Notes: generated by a model not told the origin, from the sequence alone. Positions 1-6,344 are shown, counted from the first letter of the stretch. The stretch is DNA of 6,609 nucleotides from Bacteroidota bacterium (GCA_028877045.1 JAGWPQ010000045.1:1-6609); one strand, 5' to 3'. Made by a program: numbers and translations.

Positions 1-441
1 GTCAGGGTTTACGGTATTTTGATCGACAGCAAAAAAAGAGTTTTAGTAACCGATGAATTTATTCGCGGAAATTATTTTACAAAATTTCCCGGCGGCGGAT
101 TGGAATTTGGCGAAGGAACAAGAGATTGTTTAAAACGTGAGTTTAAAGAAGAAGCTAATCTTGATGTGGAAATAGGCAAACATATTTATACTACCGATTT
201 TTTTCAGATCTCAGCATTTAATAATAGAGATCAGATCCTTTCCATCTATTATTTTGTTCATGCTACCGAACCGATCGATCTCATCACACACGACACAGCT
301 TTTAATTTTCAGCCTCACCAAATTGCTGATCCCAATGGTGAAAGCGAAGTATTTCGTTGGATCGAATGGCATGATCTGAATGAAGCAACGGTTTCATTGC
401 CCATTGACAAAGTTGTAGTAAAGCTTTTGAAAGAAGCTTAG
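1..441 (+). CDS. Nudix hydrolase, 5' end cut by the window
   Basis: The reading frame is open from base 1, with 146 codons visible, so the true start lies outside the window. A TTG at 19 is in frame, but the residues before it (V-R-V-Y-G-I) look like the first Nudix beta strand, so it is not a credible start. A full Nudix box is visible: counting the first visible codon as 1, G32-x5-E38-x7-R46-E47-F-x-E50-E51-x-N53-L. Only the usual Gly near the end is replaced, by Asn, which is a tolerated change. The box glutamates bind the divalent metal needed to cleave a nucleoside diphosphate linked to another group. The substrate cannot be told from sequence. The family is usually about 140-160 residues, so only a few N-terminal residues should be missing. 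The protein is presumably cytoplasmic. No clear terminator follows, and the next gene is on the same strand about 150 bases on. Confidence 0.9.
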   Translation, partial: VRVYGILIDSKKRVLVTDEFIRGNYFTKFPGGGLEFGEGTRDCLKREFKEEANLDVEIGKHIYTTDFFQISAFNNRDQILSIYYFVHATEPIDLITHDTAFNFQPHQIADPNGESEVFRWIEWHDLNEATVSLPIDKVVVKLLKEA

Positions 442-591
442 CCCCTTGCTGCATCTAGTTTTCAGCGATAAATGATAATAGCATTATTACCCAAAAATCA
501 GACTCCTACTTTGCTGTTACAACATTAAAACATGAGCAATGTCATTTTTTTTGTACATCGGGGAGGATATTTTTATCTTCAAAACAACACT

Positions 592-891
592 ATGGCACGA
601 TTTACAATTACGGTTGAATTATATGATGCAGATGGCGCATCTGATTATGAAATCCTGATCGAAGAAATGTCAAAAGAAGGTTTTTACAAAACGATTCAGG
701 TTCAGGGCACCAATAATATCTTTCAAATGCCAAGCATGGAGTTTAACTATATGAATCGTGGCGATATAAATACTGCTGGTGTATTGGAACTGGCAAAAGC
801 TGCTGCCAACAGAACAAACAAGAAATTTGGTTTGCTTGTTTCAAAAGCCGACGGAAAAAGAGAATGGTACAATTTGCGTCCGAAAGAATAA
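592..891 (+). CDS. Small alpha/beta protein, possible GhoS/DUF2622 family member
   Basis: This is a 99-residue protein if read from the ATG at 592. An in-frame ATG at 532 would add 20 residues, but that extension reads like translated non-coding DNA, and relatives as I recall them begin M-x-R-F/Y-T-x-x-V-E-L, as this one does at 592. The predicted order is strand (FTITVELYDA), helix (SDYEILIEEMSKEGF), two strands (KTIQVQG and MPSMEFNY), helix (TAGVLELAKAAANR) and strand (KKFGLLVSKA). This beta-alpha-beta-beta-alpha-beta pattern fits a ferredoxin-like fold. It resembles proteins labelled GhoS/DUF2622, whose E. coli member is an endoribonuclease antitoxin that cleaves ghoT mRNA. Fold and opening motif support the resemblance; function is inference. 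No small membrane toxin like GhoT is visible nearby. There is no signal peptide or membrane segment. Neither start has a Shine-Dalgarno sequence. A strong terminator lies about 90 bases downstream. Confidence 0.75.
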   Translation: MARFTITVELYDADGASDYEILIEEMSKEGFYKTIQVQGTNNIFQMPSMEFNYMNRGDINTAGVLELAKAAANRTNKKFGLLVSKADGKREWYNLRPKE

Positions 892-983
892 AATTTGTAT
901 TATAAATTTTCAATTAATAATTTTTGAATGATCCGAAAATGATCAACCCCCTAAACTAACTGCCACAACTATTATTTGTTCTT

Positions 984-1028
984 AAGTTCCTTTCATTTAA
1001 AAAAAATGAAGGGAACTTTGTTTTTATT
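984..1028 (+). terminator. Rho-independent terminator
   Basis: Bases 984-998 pair with 1004-1018 to give a 15-bp stem around a five-A loop. The only non-Watson-Crick pair is 991 with 1011, which is a T.G wobble in plus-strand RNA but would be a mismatch in minus-strand RNA. A T-rich tail (1017-1026, interrupted by one G) follows. Strand-specific pairing and tail both point to termination of rightward transcription from the small gene ending at 891. Confidence 0.85.
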
Positions 1029-1082
1029 GCCATCCATAAATAAATATTTCAGAATGCTTCCTTTTTTTTAGTTTTATTTCTT

Positions 1083-3311
1083 ATGAAGCCTGCTTTTCTT
1101 CTGATTTTATTAATTGTTGTTTCCTGCAAATTGAAAGCTCAAAATATAAATGTTGAGAACTTCCAAAAGGACTTTCAGATTCATATTGCACATACAAATT
1201 CTCCTGTAAAAATTGATGGTATTTTAGACGACAGTATCTGGAATATTGCAGAAAAGAAAACAGATTTCTTTGTAAAATTTCCTACTGACGATGTTTGTCC
1301 GAATAACAGAACAGAAGTTCAGGTAGCATACGACGATAAATTTTTGTACGTAGCTTTTACTTCCTACGATTCGGGAAAGAATATCATTCAAAGTTTAAAA
1401 CGTGATATCGGACATTTAGATAATGATGGAGTTGCCATTATTTTAGATCCGCAAAATAGTCACACCAACGGTTTTATTTTTGCAGTAAATGCTTTGAATG
1501 CACAATCCGAAGATCAGGTAAGTATGAGCCAGGACAATCCGCTGTCCTGGAGCTGGAATAATAAATGGTTTTCCGAAACAAAAAGATACAATGACAGGTG
1601 GACCGCTGAAATGGCCATTCCCTTTAAAACACTAAGATTCCCGCCCGATAAAAAATTATGGGGAATTAATTTTTTAAGAGTGGATATGAAATACAATCAG
1701 TATTCTGGGTGGACACATGTGCCCACCAATTTCAACATCTATAATATGGGTTATACCGGTTCTTTGCTGTGGGATAAAGCACCACCTGCCCCGGGGAAGA
1801 ATGTGGTGTTGATTCCTTATGCTTCGGGAAATATGGAAGGCGATCAGGAAAATAATAATCCAACCAAAGCCAGTCTTAGCGGTGGTTTGGACAGTAAGAT
1901 CACGCTGACATCATCACTAAATTTAGACCTTACTTTAAATCCCGATTTCTCGCAGGTAGAAGTAGATCAGCAGGTAACCAATCTTACACGTTATGATATT
2001 TTTCTTCCCGAAAAAAGATCATTCTTTTTGGAAAACGCCGATATATTTGGCGAGTATGGCATTCCCGGTTTAATTACGCCCTTTTATTCCAGAAGAATTG
2101 GATTGGATACAACAGGTAATCCTATTCCGATCATTGGTGGTGTGCGTTTATCGGGTAGTTTGGACCCTAAAACAAGAATTGGTATCATGAGTATGCAAAC
2201 AGGTCCCAAAGGAGATTATTCGCCTGAAAATTATACGGCTATTTCATTCAACAAAAATGTTTTGAGCCGCTCTATTTTCAAAATGTATTTTTTGGATCAT
2301 GAAAATTTTCAATCCGATATCGATAAAAAAAATAATCCTTTAAATGCATGGGGAAGAAACGCAGGAAGCACTTTCGATTATTTCAGCCGCGATGGGAAAT
2401 GGAACTGGTGGTACGCATTTCATTATTCCTTTAAACCGGGCATTTCTGATCAGAATAATTTTCAGGAAACAGGATTTGCTTATAATAAGAAAAAGATATC
2501 AACCATTTTAGATATTGCAACGCTTGGCACAAACTATTATACCGATATGGGTTATGTGCAGCGGATCAATAATTATGATGCCCTTAGAGATACAACCATC
2601 CGGGTAGGTTTTAAACATATTTATGGAAATGTAACGTTTAGAATTTATCCTAAAAAAGATAATGCAATTGTCAGGCACACCATTAAAATAGAAAATTACC
2701 TTGTTGTAAATCCCAATTATTCTTTCAACGAAAATGATTTTGATGTTGCTTATATGATTGAATATAAAAACACTGCCTTTTTCAGAACACAGATAATTCA
2801 CAATGAACTCGATTTATTATATCCCATTTCATTCACAAGTTCCACACCGTTGCCTGCACAACATTATAAATATTCGCAGGCATCGGTAAGTTATGGTTCT
2901 GATACAAGAAAAGATTTCAGTTATGGCATTACTTATTCGGGCGGGCAATTTTATAATGGTGATATCAGTTCTCTTTCAGGAAGCATTACACTGAGAAGCA
3001 GGCCCCACCTGAATTTGATCTTTCAGGCCGAATTTGATAAATTAAATTTTCCTGATCCGTATGGCAGTACCGAATTATTTTTATTATCACCCAAGATCGA
3101 ATATAATTTCAGTACAACAGTATCGTGGACAACATTTTTGCAATACAACACACAGGCAAATAATTTCAATATCAACAGCCGTTTTCAGTATCGGTTTAAA
3201 CCAATGAGTGATCTCTATTTAGTTTATACCGATAATTATTATACAACGCCGCTCCTTCAAAATAAAAACAGGGCCATTGTTTTTAAAGTAAATTATTGGC
3301 TGAATTTATAA
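1083..3311 (+). CDS. Secreted CBM9-DUF5916 outer-membrane protein
   Basis: The protein has 742 residues, normal for this family. Residues 1-19 form a Sec signal peptide: Lys2, a hydrophobic core at 4-14, and probable cleavage after Ala19 before Gln20, a common Bacteroidota junction. Residues about 36-230 match a family 9 carbohydrate-binding-like domain, beginning with the PVKIDGILDDSIW motif (41-53) and including the FLYVAF strand. The rest, from about 238, matches DUF5916, with the characteristic block TLNPDFSQVEVDQQ at 284-297 followed by FLPEKRSFFLEN (307-318) and SRRIG (336-340). The C-terminal part is rich in alternating polar and aromatic residues and ends in an amphipathic strand, VFKVNYWLNL. 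This suggests a beta-barrel in the outer membrane. The biochemical role is unknown; carbohydrate binding is suggested only by the N-terminal domain. The gene is bounded upstream by a strong terminator, so it probably has its own promoter, but I see only a weak -7-like match (TAGTTTTA, 1069-1076). It converges on ypdA with stop codons touching. Confidence 0.92.
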   Translation: MKPAFLLILLIVVSCKLKAQNINVENFQKDFQIHIAHTNSPVKIDGILDDSIWNIAEKKTDFFVKFPTDDVCPNNRTEVQVAYDDKFLYVAFTSYDSGKNIIQSLKRDIGHLDNDGVAIILDPQNSHTNGFIFAVNALNAQSEDQVSMSQDNPLSWSWNNKWFSETKRYNDRWTAEMAIPFKTLRFPPDKKLWGINFLRVDMKYNQYSGWTHVPTNFNIYNMGYTGSLLWDKAPPAPGKNVVLIPYASGNMEGDQENNNPTKASLSGGLDSKITLTSSLNLDLTLNPDFSQVEVDQQVTNLTRYDIFLPEKRSFFLENADIFGEYGIPGLITPFYSRRIGLDTTGNPIPIIGGVRLSGSLDPKTRIGIMSMQTGPKGDYSPENYTAISFNKNVLSRSIFKMYFLDHENFQSDIDKKNNPLNAWGRNAGSTFDYFSRDGKWNWWYAFHYSFKPGISDQNNFQETGFAYNKKKISTILDIATLGTNYYTDMGYVQRINNYDALRDTTIRVGFKHIYGNVTFRIYPKKDNAIVRHTIKIENYLVVNPNYSFNENDFDVAYMIEYKNTAFFRTQIIHNELDLLYPISFTSSTPLPAQHYKYSQASVSYGSDTRKDFSYGITYSGGQFYNGDISSLSGSITLRSRPHLNLIFQAEFDKLNFPDPYGSTELFLLSPKIEYNFSTTVSWTTFLQYNTQANNFNINSRFQYRFKPMSDLYLVYTDNYYTTPLLQNKNRAIVFKVNYWLNL

Positions 3312-4307
3312 ATGGTCAGCAATATAATTGATGATGAGATATGCATGTTCTCTTGAATTTTCAATAAATAAACTATGCGTATTCATACCGCCGCAAACAA
3401 CACCCGCAAGAAAAATTCCTTTTACATTGGTCTCATGTGTATGGCTGTTATACGTTGGTTTTTTTATTTCATCGGCAGATAATTCGATTCCAATTTTTTG
3501 CAGAAAAGACAGATCAGGTTGATAACCGGTTGCGGCAATTACAAAATCATTTTCAATATTTTTAATCCCATCAGGTGTTTGAATAATTACTTCCTTATCT
3601 TTTATTTCAATGATACTTGAATTGAAATAAGCTTTGATGGAACTTTCTTCGATCCTGTTCACAATATCGGGGCGCACCCAATATTTTACACGTTTACCAA
3701 TTTCACTTTCTCGGATAACCATTGTTACATCTGCACCTTTGCGCCATGTTTCCAGAGCAGCATCCACGGCCGAATTATTAGCACCAATTACCAGCACTTT
3801 TTGAAATGCATAAAAATGCGGATCCTGAAAATAATGCGTAACCTTTGGTAGTTCTTCGCCGGGAACATTCAACAAATAAGGAATATCGTAAAATCCCGAA
3901 GCAATAATTATATTTTTTGTTTGATAAGTTTGTTTGGAAGTGATGATCTCGAAAATTTCTTTTTCGTTTTTTACTACCGACTCACGACTCACGACTCCCG
4001 ACTTTCCTCGTTTCACTTCCAGTACTTTTTCAAATAAATTGATATTAAGTTTTGCCGAAGTAGCTACCCTCCTGTAATATTCCAACGCTTCAATTCTTGT
4101 TGGCTTGTCGTTATTACTTACAAAAGGAATTCCGCCAATTTCCAATCGTTCGGATGTAGAAAAGAAGGCCATGTTTTGCGGATAATTGTAAATTGAATTT
4201 ACAAGGCAACCTTTCTCGATAATTAAATAACGTAAACCTTTTGCTTTGGCTTCCAAGCCGCAAGCCAGACCAATTGGGCCTGCGCCGATGATGATGATGT
4301 CGTACAT
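3306..4307 (-). CDS. ypdA: YpdA-family FAD/NAD(P)H disulfide reductase
   Basis: This is a 333-residue protein from the ATG at 4307. A TTG three codons upstream (4316) is possible but less likely. An FAD-binding G-x-G-x-x-G lies at residues 8-13 and the acidic end of the Rossmann fold (IIEKG) at 29-33. The family block Y-N-Y-P...FFSTSE-x-LEIGGIPF spans 40-62. A second nucleotide-binding motif, GANNSA, is at 174-179, and the C-terminal FAD motif is near GIFLAGVVCGG. This fits YpdA, the thioredoxin-reductase-like flavoenzyme assigned to NADPH-dependent reduction of bacillithiol disulfide in Firmicutes. There is no CxxC redox pair, as expected for YpdA. The position of the conserved Cys in the S. 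aureus G-G-G-P-C-G motif is Ile12 here, so the exact activity is uncertain. Codons 101-110 are encoded by a 7-bp tandem repeat. The gene lies downstream of prfC on the same strand with a gap of about 118 bases holding a candidate promoter. Confidence 0.88.
   Translation of the reverse strand: MYDIIIIGAGPIGLACGLEAKAKGLRYLIIEKGCLVNSIYNYPQNMAFFSTSERLEIGGIPFVSNNDKPTRIEALEYYRRVATSAKLNINLFEKVLEVKRGKSGVVSRESVVKNEKEIFEIITSKQTYQTKNIIIASGFYDIPYLLNVPGEELPKVTHYFQDPHFYAFQKVLVIGANNSAVDAALETWRKGADVTMVIRESEIGKRVKYWVRPDIVNRIEESSIKAYFNSSIIEIKDKEVIIQTPDGIKNIENDFVIAATGYQPDLSFLQKIGIELSADEIKKPTYNSHTHETNVKGIFLAGVVCGGMNTHSLFIENSREHAYLIINYIADHL
3978..4005. repeat. 7-bp tandem repeat inside ypdA
   Basis: Four head-to-tail 7-mers are visible on the plus strand: CGACTCA (3978-3984), CGACTCA (3985-3991), CGACTCC (3992-3998) and CGACTTT (3999-4005). 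The first two are identical and the last two diverge at the 3' end. They encode residues K101 to V110 of the reductase, in a segment between the FAD-domain strand and the next strand that looks longer than usual. Seven is not a multiple of three, so any change in copy number shifts the frame. Confidence 0.85.
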
Positions 4308-4351
4308 ATTTTCCAAAGCAGAGATTTAATTTTTAATTTAATTCTGTTGAA

Positions 4352-4383
4352 TAAAATTACAACAGTACAAGTGTGCGACGCAA
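4352..4383 (-). promoter_or_regulatory. Candidate Bacteroidota promoter for ypdA
   Basis: Reading leftward, TTG at 4383-4381 is followed after 21 bases by TAATTTTA at 4359-4352. This matches seven of eight positions of the -7 element TAnnTTTG, at a spacing within the known 17-23 range for Flavobacterium-type promoters. Transcription would begin near 4345, giving a leader of about 40 bases. The final base mismatch and AT-rich context keep this tentative. Confidence 0.35.
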
Positions 4384-4425
4384 GAAAAGTTAAATTGCAT
4401 TACAACAGCCGGTTCAATAAAAATT

Positions 4426-6012
4426 TTACTTGTGCACTTCGCTGCTGAAATGAAATTGAATATCGGGATTGTTGGTTATTTCTGTATTTAAAAACCATTC
4501 GCTTTGCGCCAGATAAACCGGATGGCCATCTTTATCTTCGGCACTGTTCATTTGTTTAAAGCGCAAGAAATCATCTAATTTTTTCTGATCTTTTGATGTT
4601 AGCCAACATGCTTTATAAAATGGCAATGTACGGAACTCCGCAGCAGCACCGTATTCCTGCAACAGACGATATTGAATGACTTCGAACTGCAGATCGCCCA
4701 CACAACCAATGATTTTTTTATTGCCGCCGTGTTGCGTGAATAATTGTGCAACACCTTCGTCGGTTAACTGCTGCACACCTTTTTCGAGTTGTTTTGTCTT
4801 CATCGGATCTTTGTTCACCAACTCTTTAAATATTTCGGGAGAGAAAGTTGGGATGCCGGTGAAATAAAAATTTTCTCCTTCGGTCAAAGTATCACCAATT
4901 TTAAAATTGCCTGTATCGAATAAACCAACCACATCGCCGGGATAAGCATCTTCAATTACATCTTTGCTTCTGGCCAAAAAAGAATAAGGATTGCTGAAAC
5001 GAATTTCCTTATCTAACCGAACGTGATGATAATATTTATTTCTTTCGAACCTGCCGCTGCAAACACGCAGAAACGCAATCCTGTCGCGGTGTTTGGGATC
5101 GAGGTTGGCATGGATTTTAAAAATAAATCCGCTGAATTTATCATTCCCAACTTCAACCATGCTTGCCGAAGTTTCCCTGCTGCGCGGAATAGGCGCAATG
5201 CGAATAAATGTGTCGAGCATTTCTTTTACACCAAAATTATTTACGGCGCTTCCAAAAAATACCGGCGCTACTTTTCCCGATAAATAATCTTCGTTATTTA
5301 ATTCGCCATGCACACCTTCAACCAATTCAACATCTTCACGCAAAGTTTCTGCATCACGATCGCCAACTTTTGCGTCAAGGATTTTATCAGTCAGATCATT
5401 GATGGCAATGGTATCCTCTTCATCGGCCTTTGTACTGGCAGTAAATAAGCGCAAACTTTTATTATCTAAATTATAAACGCCTTTAAAATCTTTACCGCTG
5501 TTGATGGGCCATGTCATAGGATGCAATGCCAGTTTTAATTCCTTTTCTATTTCTTCCAGCAGATCAAATCTGTTCTTGCCATCGCGGTCCATTTTATTAA
5601 TAAAAACAATTACCGGCGTATCGCGCATACGGCACACTTCCATCAGGCGGCGTGTTTGTGCTTCAACACCATTCACACTGTCGATCACCAAAATAACACT
5701 GTCAACAGCAGTTAATGTTCGGTAAGTATCTTCTGCAAAGTCTTTGTGACCGGGCGTATCCAGCAAATTAATGAGCATGTCTTTGTACTCGAAAGTCATA
5801 ACACTCGTTGCCACGCTGATACCACGCTGCCTTTCGATCTCCATGAAATCACTGGTGGCATGTTTTTTTATTTTATTGCTTTTTACAGCACCCGCAGTTT
5901 GAATAGCGCCACCAAACAACAATAACTTTTCGGTTAAAGTTGTTTTACCTGCATCGGGGTGAGAGATGATGGCAAATGTTCTTCTACGGTTTATTTCCTT
6001 TTCGTATTTCAT
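4426..6012 (-). CDS. prfC: Peptide chain release factor 3 (RF3)
   Basis: The protein has 528 residues, almost the length of E. coli RF3 (529). It is a translational GTPase that removes RF1 or RF2 from the ribosome after peptide release. The G-domain motifs are all visible: P-loop HPDAGKTT at residues 18-25, the switch-I region with RGIS at 63-66, DTPGH at 85-89, NKMD at 139-142 and the G5 motif GSA around 253-255. The early phrase FAIISHPDAGKTTLTEKLLL and the following GAIQ-x-AGAVK are typical of RF3 rather than EF-G. The C-terminal beta-barrel and RF3-specific domain are present to the end, including the conserved block GVQQLTDEGVAQLF. The start is the ATG at 6012; it has no Shine-Dalgarno sequence, as is usual in Bacteroidota. 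A perfect -7 element lies about 85 bases upstream, and a repeat-rich leader separates the two. ypdA follows downstream without a clear terminator in between. Confidence 0.97.
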   Translation of the reverse strand: MKYEKEINRRRTFAIISHPDAGKTTLTEKLLLFGGAIQTAGAVKSNKIKKHATSDFMEIERQRGISVATSVMTFEYKDMLINLLDTPGHKDFAEDTYRTLTAVDSVILVIDSVNGVEAQTRRLMEVCRMRDTPVIVFINKMDRDGKNRFDLLEEIEKELKLALHPMTWPINSGKDFKGVYNLDNKSLRLFTASTKADEEDTIAINDLTDKILDAKVGDRDAETLREDVELVEGVHGELNNEDYLSGKVAPVFFGSAVNNFGVKEMLDTFIRIAPIPRSRETSASMVEVGNDKFSGFIFKIHANLDPKHRDRIAFLRVCSGRFERNKYYHHVRLDKEIRFSNPYSFLARSKDVIEDAYPGDVVGLFDTGNFKIGDTLTEGENFYFTGIPTFSPEIFKELVNKDPMKTKQLEKGVQQLTDEGVAQLFTQHGGNKKIIGCVGDLQFEVIQYRLLQEYGAAAEFRTLPFYKACWLTSKDQKKLDDFLRFKQMNSAEDKDGHPVYLAQSEWFLNTEITNNPDIQFHFSSEVHK

Positions 6013-6019
6013 TGTAGTT

Positions 6020-6078
6020 GATGGATCATGGTTCAGAGGTCATGGGTGCTAACTATGACCCATTAACTATGAACTATT
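6020..6078. repeat. Degenerate 7-bp repeats forming an imperfect inverted repeat
   Basis: The left arm (6020-6047) divides into four 7-mers: GATGGAT, CATGGTT, CAGAGGT, CATGGGT. After a GCT spacer the right arm (6051-6078) divides into AACTATG, ACCCATT, AACTATG, AACTATT. The reverse complement of the left arm matches the right arm at 19 of 28 positions. The block lies directly upstream of the prfC start and would fall in its transcribed leader if the promoter at 6096-6103 is used. Confidence 0.65.
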
Positions 6079-6095
6079 TGCTTTTCTAAAGTGCG

Positions 6096-6103
6096 CAAAG
6101 GTA
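6096..6103 (-). promoter_or_regulatory. prfC: Perfect -7 promoter element for prfC
   Basis: Reading leftward this is TACCTTTG followed by CG, an exact match to TAnnTTTG. Transcription would start near 6089, giving a leader of about 77 bases that includes the inverted 7-mer repeats. No TTG is seen at the expected -33 distance, so the call rests on the -7 box and its position. Confidence 0.5.
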
Positions 6104-6152
6104 AGGTTTGAAGTGTTTTGATGGTGAATTGTACAATTGATGCTGTTTTTTT

Positions 6153-6192
6153 AAATGAAAATAGTCCTACTTAAATAATTAAGCAGGACTAT
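6153..6192 (-). terminator. Minus-strand intrinsic terminator without an annotated gene
   Basis: A 14-bp stem (6161-6174 with 6179-6192) closes on a 4-base loop. The pair 6169/6184 is A.C in plus-strand RNA but a U.G wobble in minus-strand RNA, so the stem is intact only on the minus strand. The sequence after it in that direction is T-rich (TTTCATTT), whereas in the plus direction it is not. It lies upstream of the prfC promoter and could shield prfC from leftward read-through. Confidence 0.6.
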
Positions 6193-6228
6193 TAATTCAC
6201 CCCCCAGTGAATAAAACTTTTTGAGTTT
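6153..6228 (-). ncRNA. Candidate unannotated small RNA, about 75 nt
   Basis: Three hairpins lie almost end to end on the minus strand. Bases 6228-6224 pair with 6218-6214 (5 bp), and 6212-6207 pair with 6200-6195 (6 bp, loop TGGGGG). The third, 6192-6179 with 6174-6161, is a 14-bp terminator-like stem. They are separated by one and two bases, and a T-rich tract (6160-6153) follows. A perfect -7 box, TATATTTG, sits at 6242-6235, placing a start near 6228, exactly where the first hairpin begins. No known RNA family is recognised. It could instead be an insulating terminator or a leader of prfC. Confidence 0.3.
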
Positions 6229-6248
6229 ATGACACAAATATAGATTTG
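6221..6248 (+). promoter_or_regulatory. Candidate rightward promoter, TTG-N17-TAGATTTG
   Basis: TTG at 6221-6223 is followed after 17 bases by TAGATTTG at 6241-6248. Both elements match the Bacteroidota consensus, and the spacing is at the lower end of the accepted range. The start would be near 6255, leaving a leader of about 134 bases before the ATG at 6389. Confidence 0.4.
6235..6242 (-). promoter_or_regulatory. Perfect -7 element facing left
   Basis: Reading leftward this is TATATTTG, an exact TAnnTTTG match. No TTG is found 17-23 bases upstream. Its start site would be near 6228, in front of the three packed hairpins. It overlaps by two bases a rightward -7 element, so the two may compete or act as a divergent pair. 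Confidence 0.3.
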
Positions 6249-6336
6249 TTTTTTTTACCGTCATACGGGTAAAACACCCTTTTTTTTCGGGTTTTTCCCC
6301 GTATTCTGCAAATCGTAACAATCGGCTTTTACGATG

Positions 6337-6344
6337 TACATTTG
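6337..6344 (+). promoter_or_regulatory. Perfect -7 element proximal to the last gene
   Basis: TACATTTG matches TAnnTTTG exactly and lies 44 bases before the ATG at 6389, which would give a leader of about 38 bases. No TTG stands at the expected -33 distance. It may be the main promoter of the last gene, or a second one downstream of the element at 6221-6248. Confidence 0.4.

Noticed and set aside
421..439. AAGCTT repeated twice at the Nudix 3' end as a terminator stem
   Set aside because: It is coding sequence, the stem is only 6 bp and no T-tract follows.
532..591. Upstream ATG at 532 extending the GhoS-like protein by 20 residues
   Set aside because: The extension does not resemble the family, while the ATG at 592 begins the typical opening strand. 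A 7-base near-match to a -7 box (TACTTTG, 507-513) would allow either start, so it does not decide.
890..910. AT-only hairpin right after the stop at 889-891
   Set aside because: Seven A/T pairs give a weak stem with no T-run directly after; the strong hairpin at 984-1018 is the better terminator.
1069..1076. TAGTTTTA as promoter of the DUF5916 gene
   Set aside because: It is one base off the -7 consensus, has no TTG at the right distance and would leave almost no leader; not strong enough to list.
1083..1142. Lipoprotein signal for the DUF5916 protein (Cys15)
   Set aside because: The residues before Cys15 are V-V-S, a poor lipobox, and the stretch continues to a normal cleavage site after Ala19, common in this phylum.
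2508..2801. 97-codon minus-strand open frame within the DUF5916 gene
   Set aside because: It is antisense to a clear family domain and its translation looks like reverse-frame beta-barrel sequence.
3328..3522. 64-codon plus-strand open frame opposite ypdA
   Set aside because: It lies entirely within a well-supported gene on the other strand and has no family resemblance.
3978..4005. CRISPR-like repeat
   Set aside because: The units are 7 bp and directly abutting, with no spacers and no cas genes.
5013..5402. Several short open frames on both strands within prfC
   Set aside because: They are shadows of the conserved RF3 coding sequence and none has a recognisable domain or start signal.
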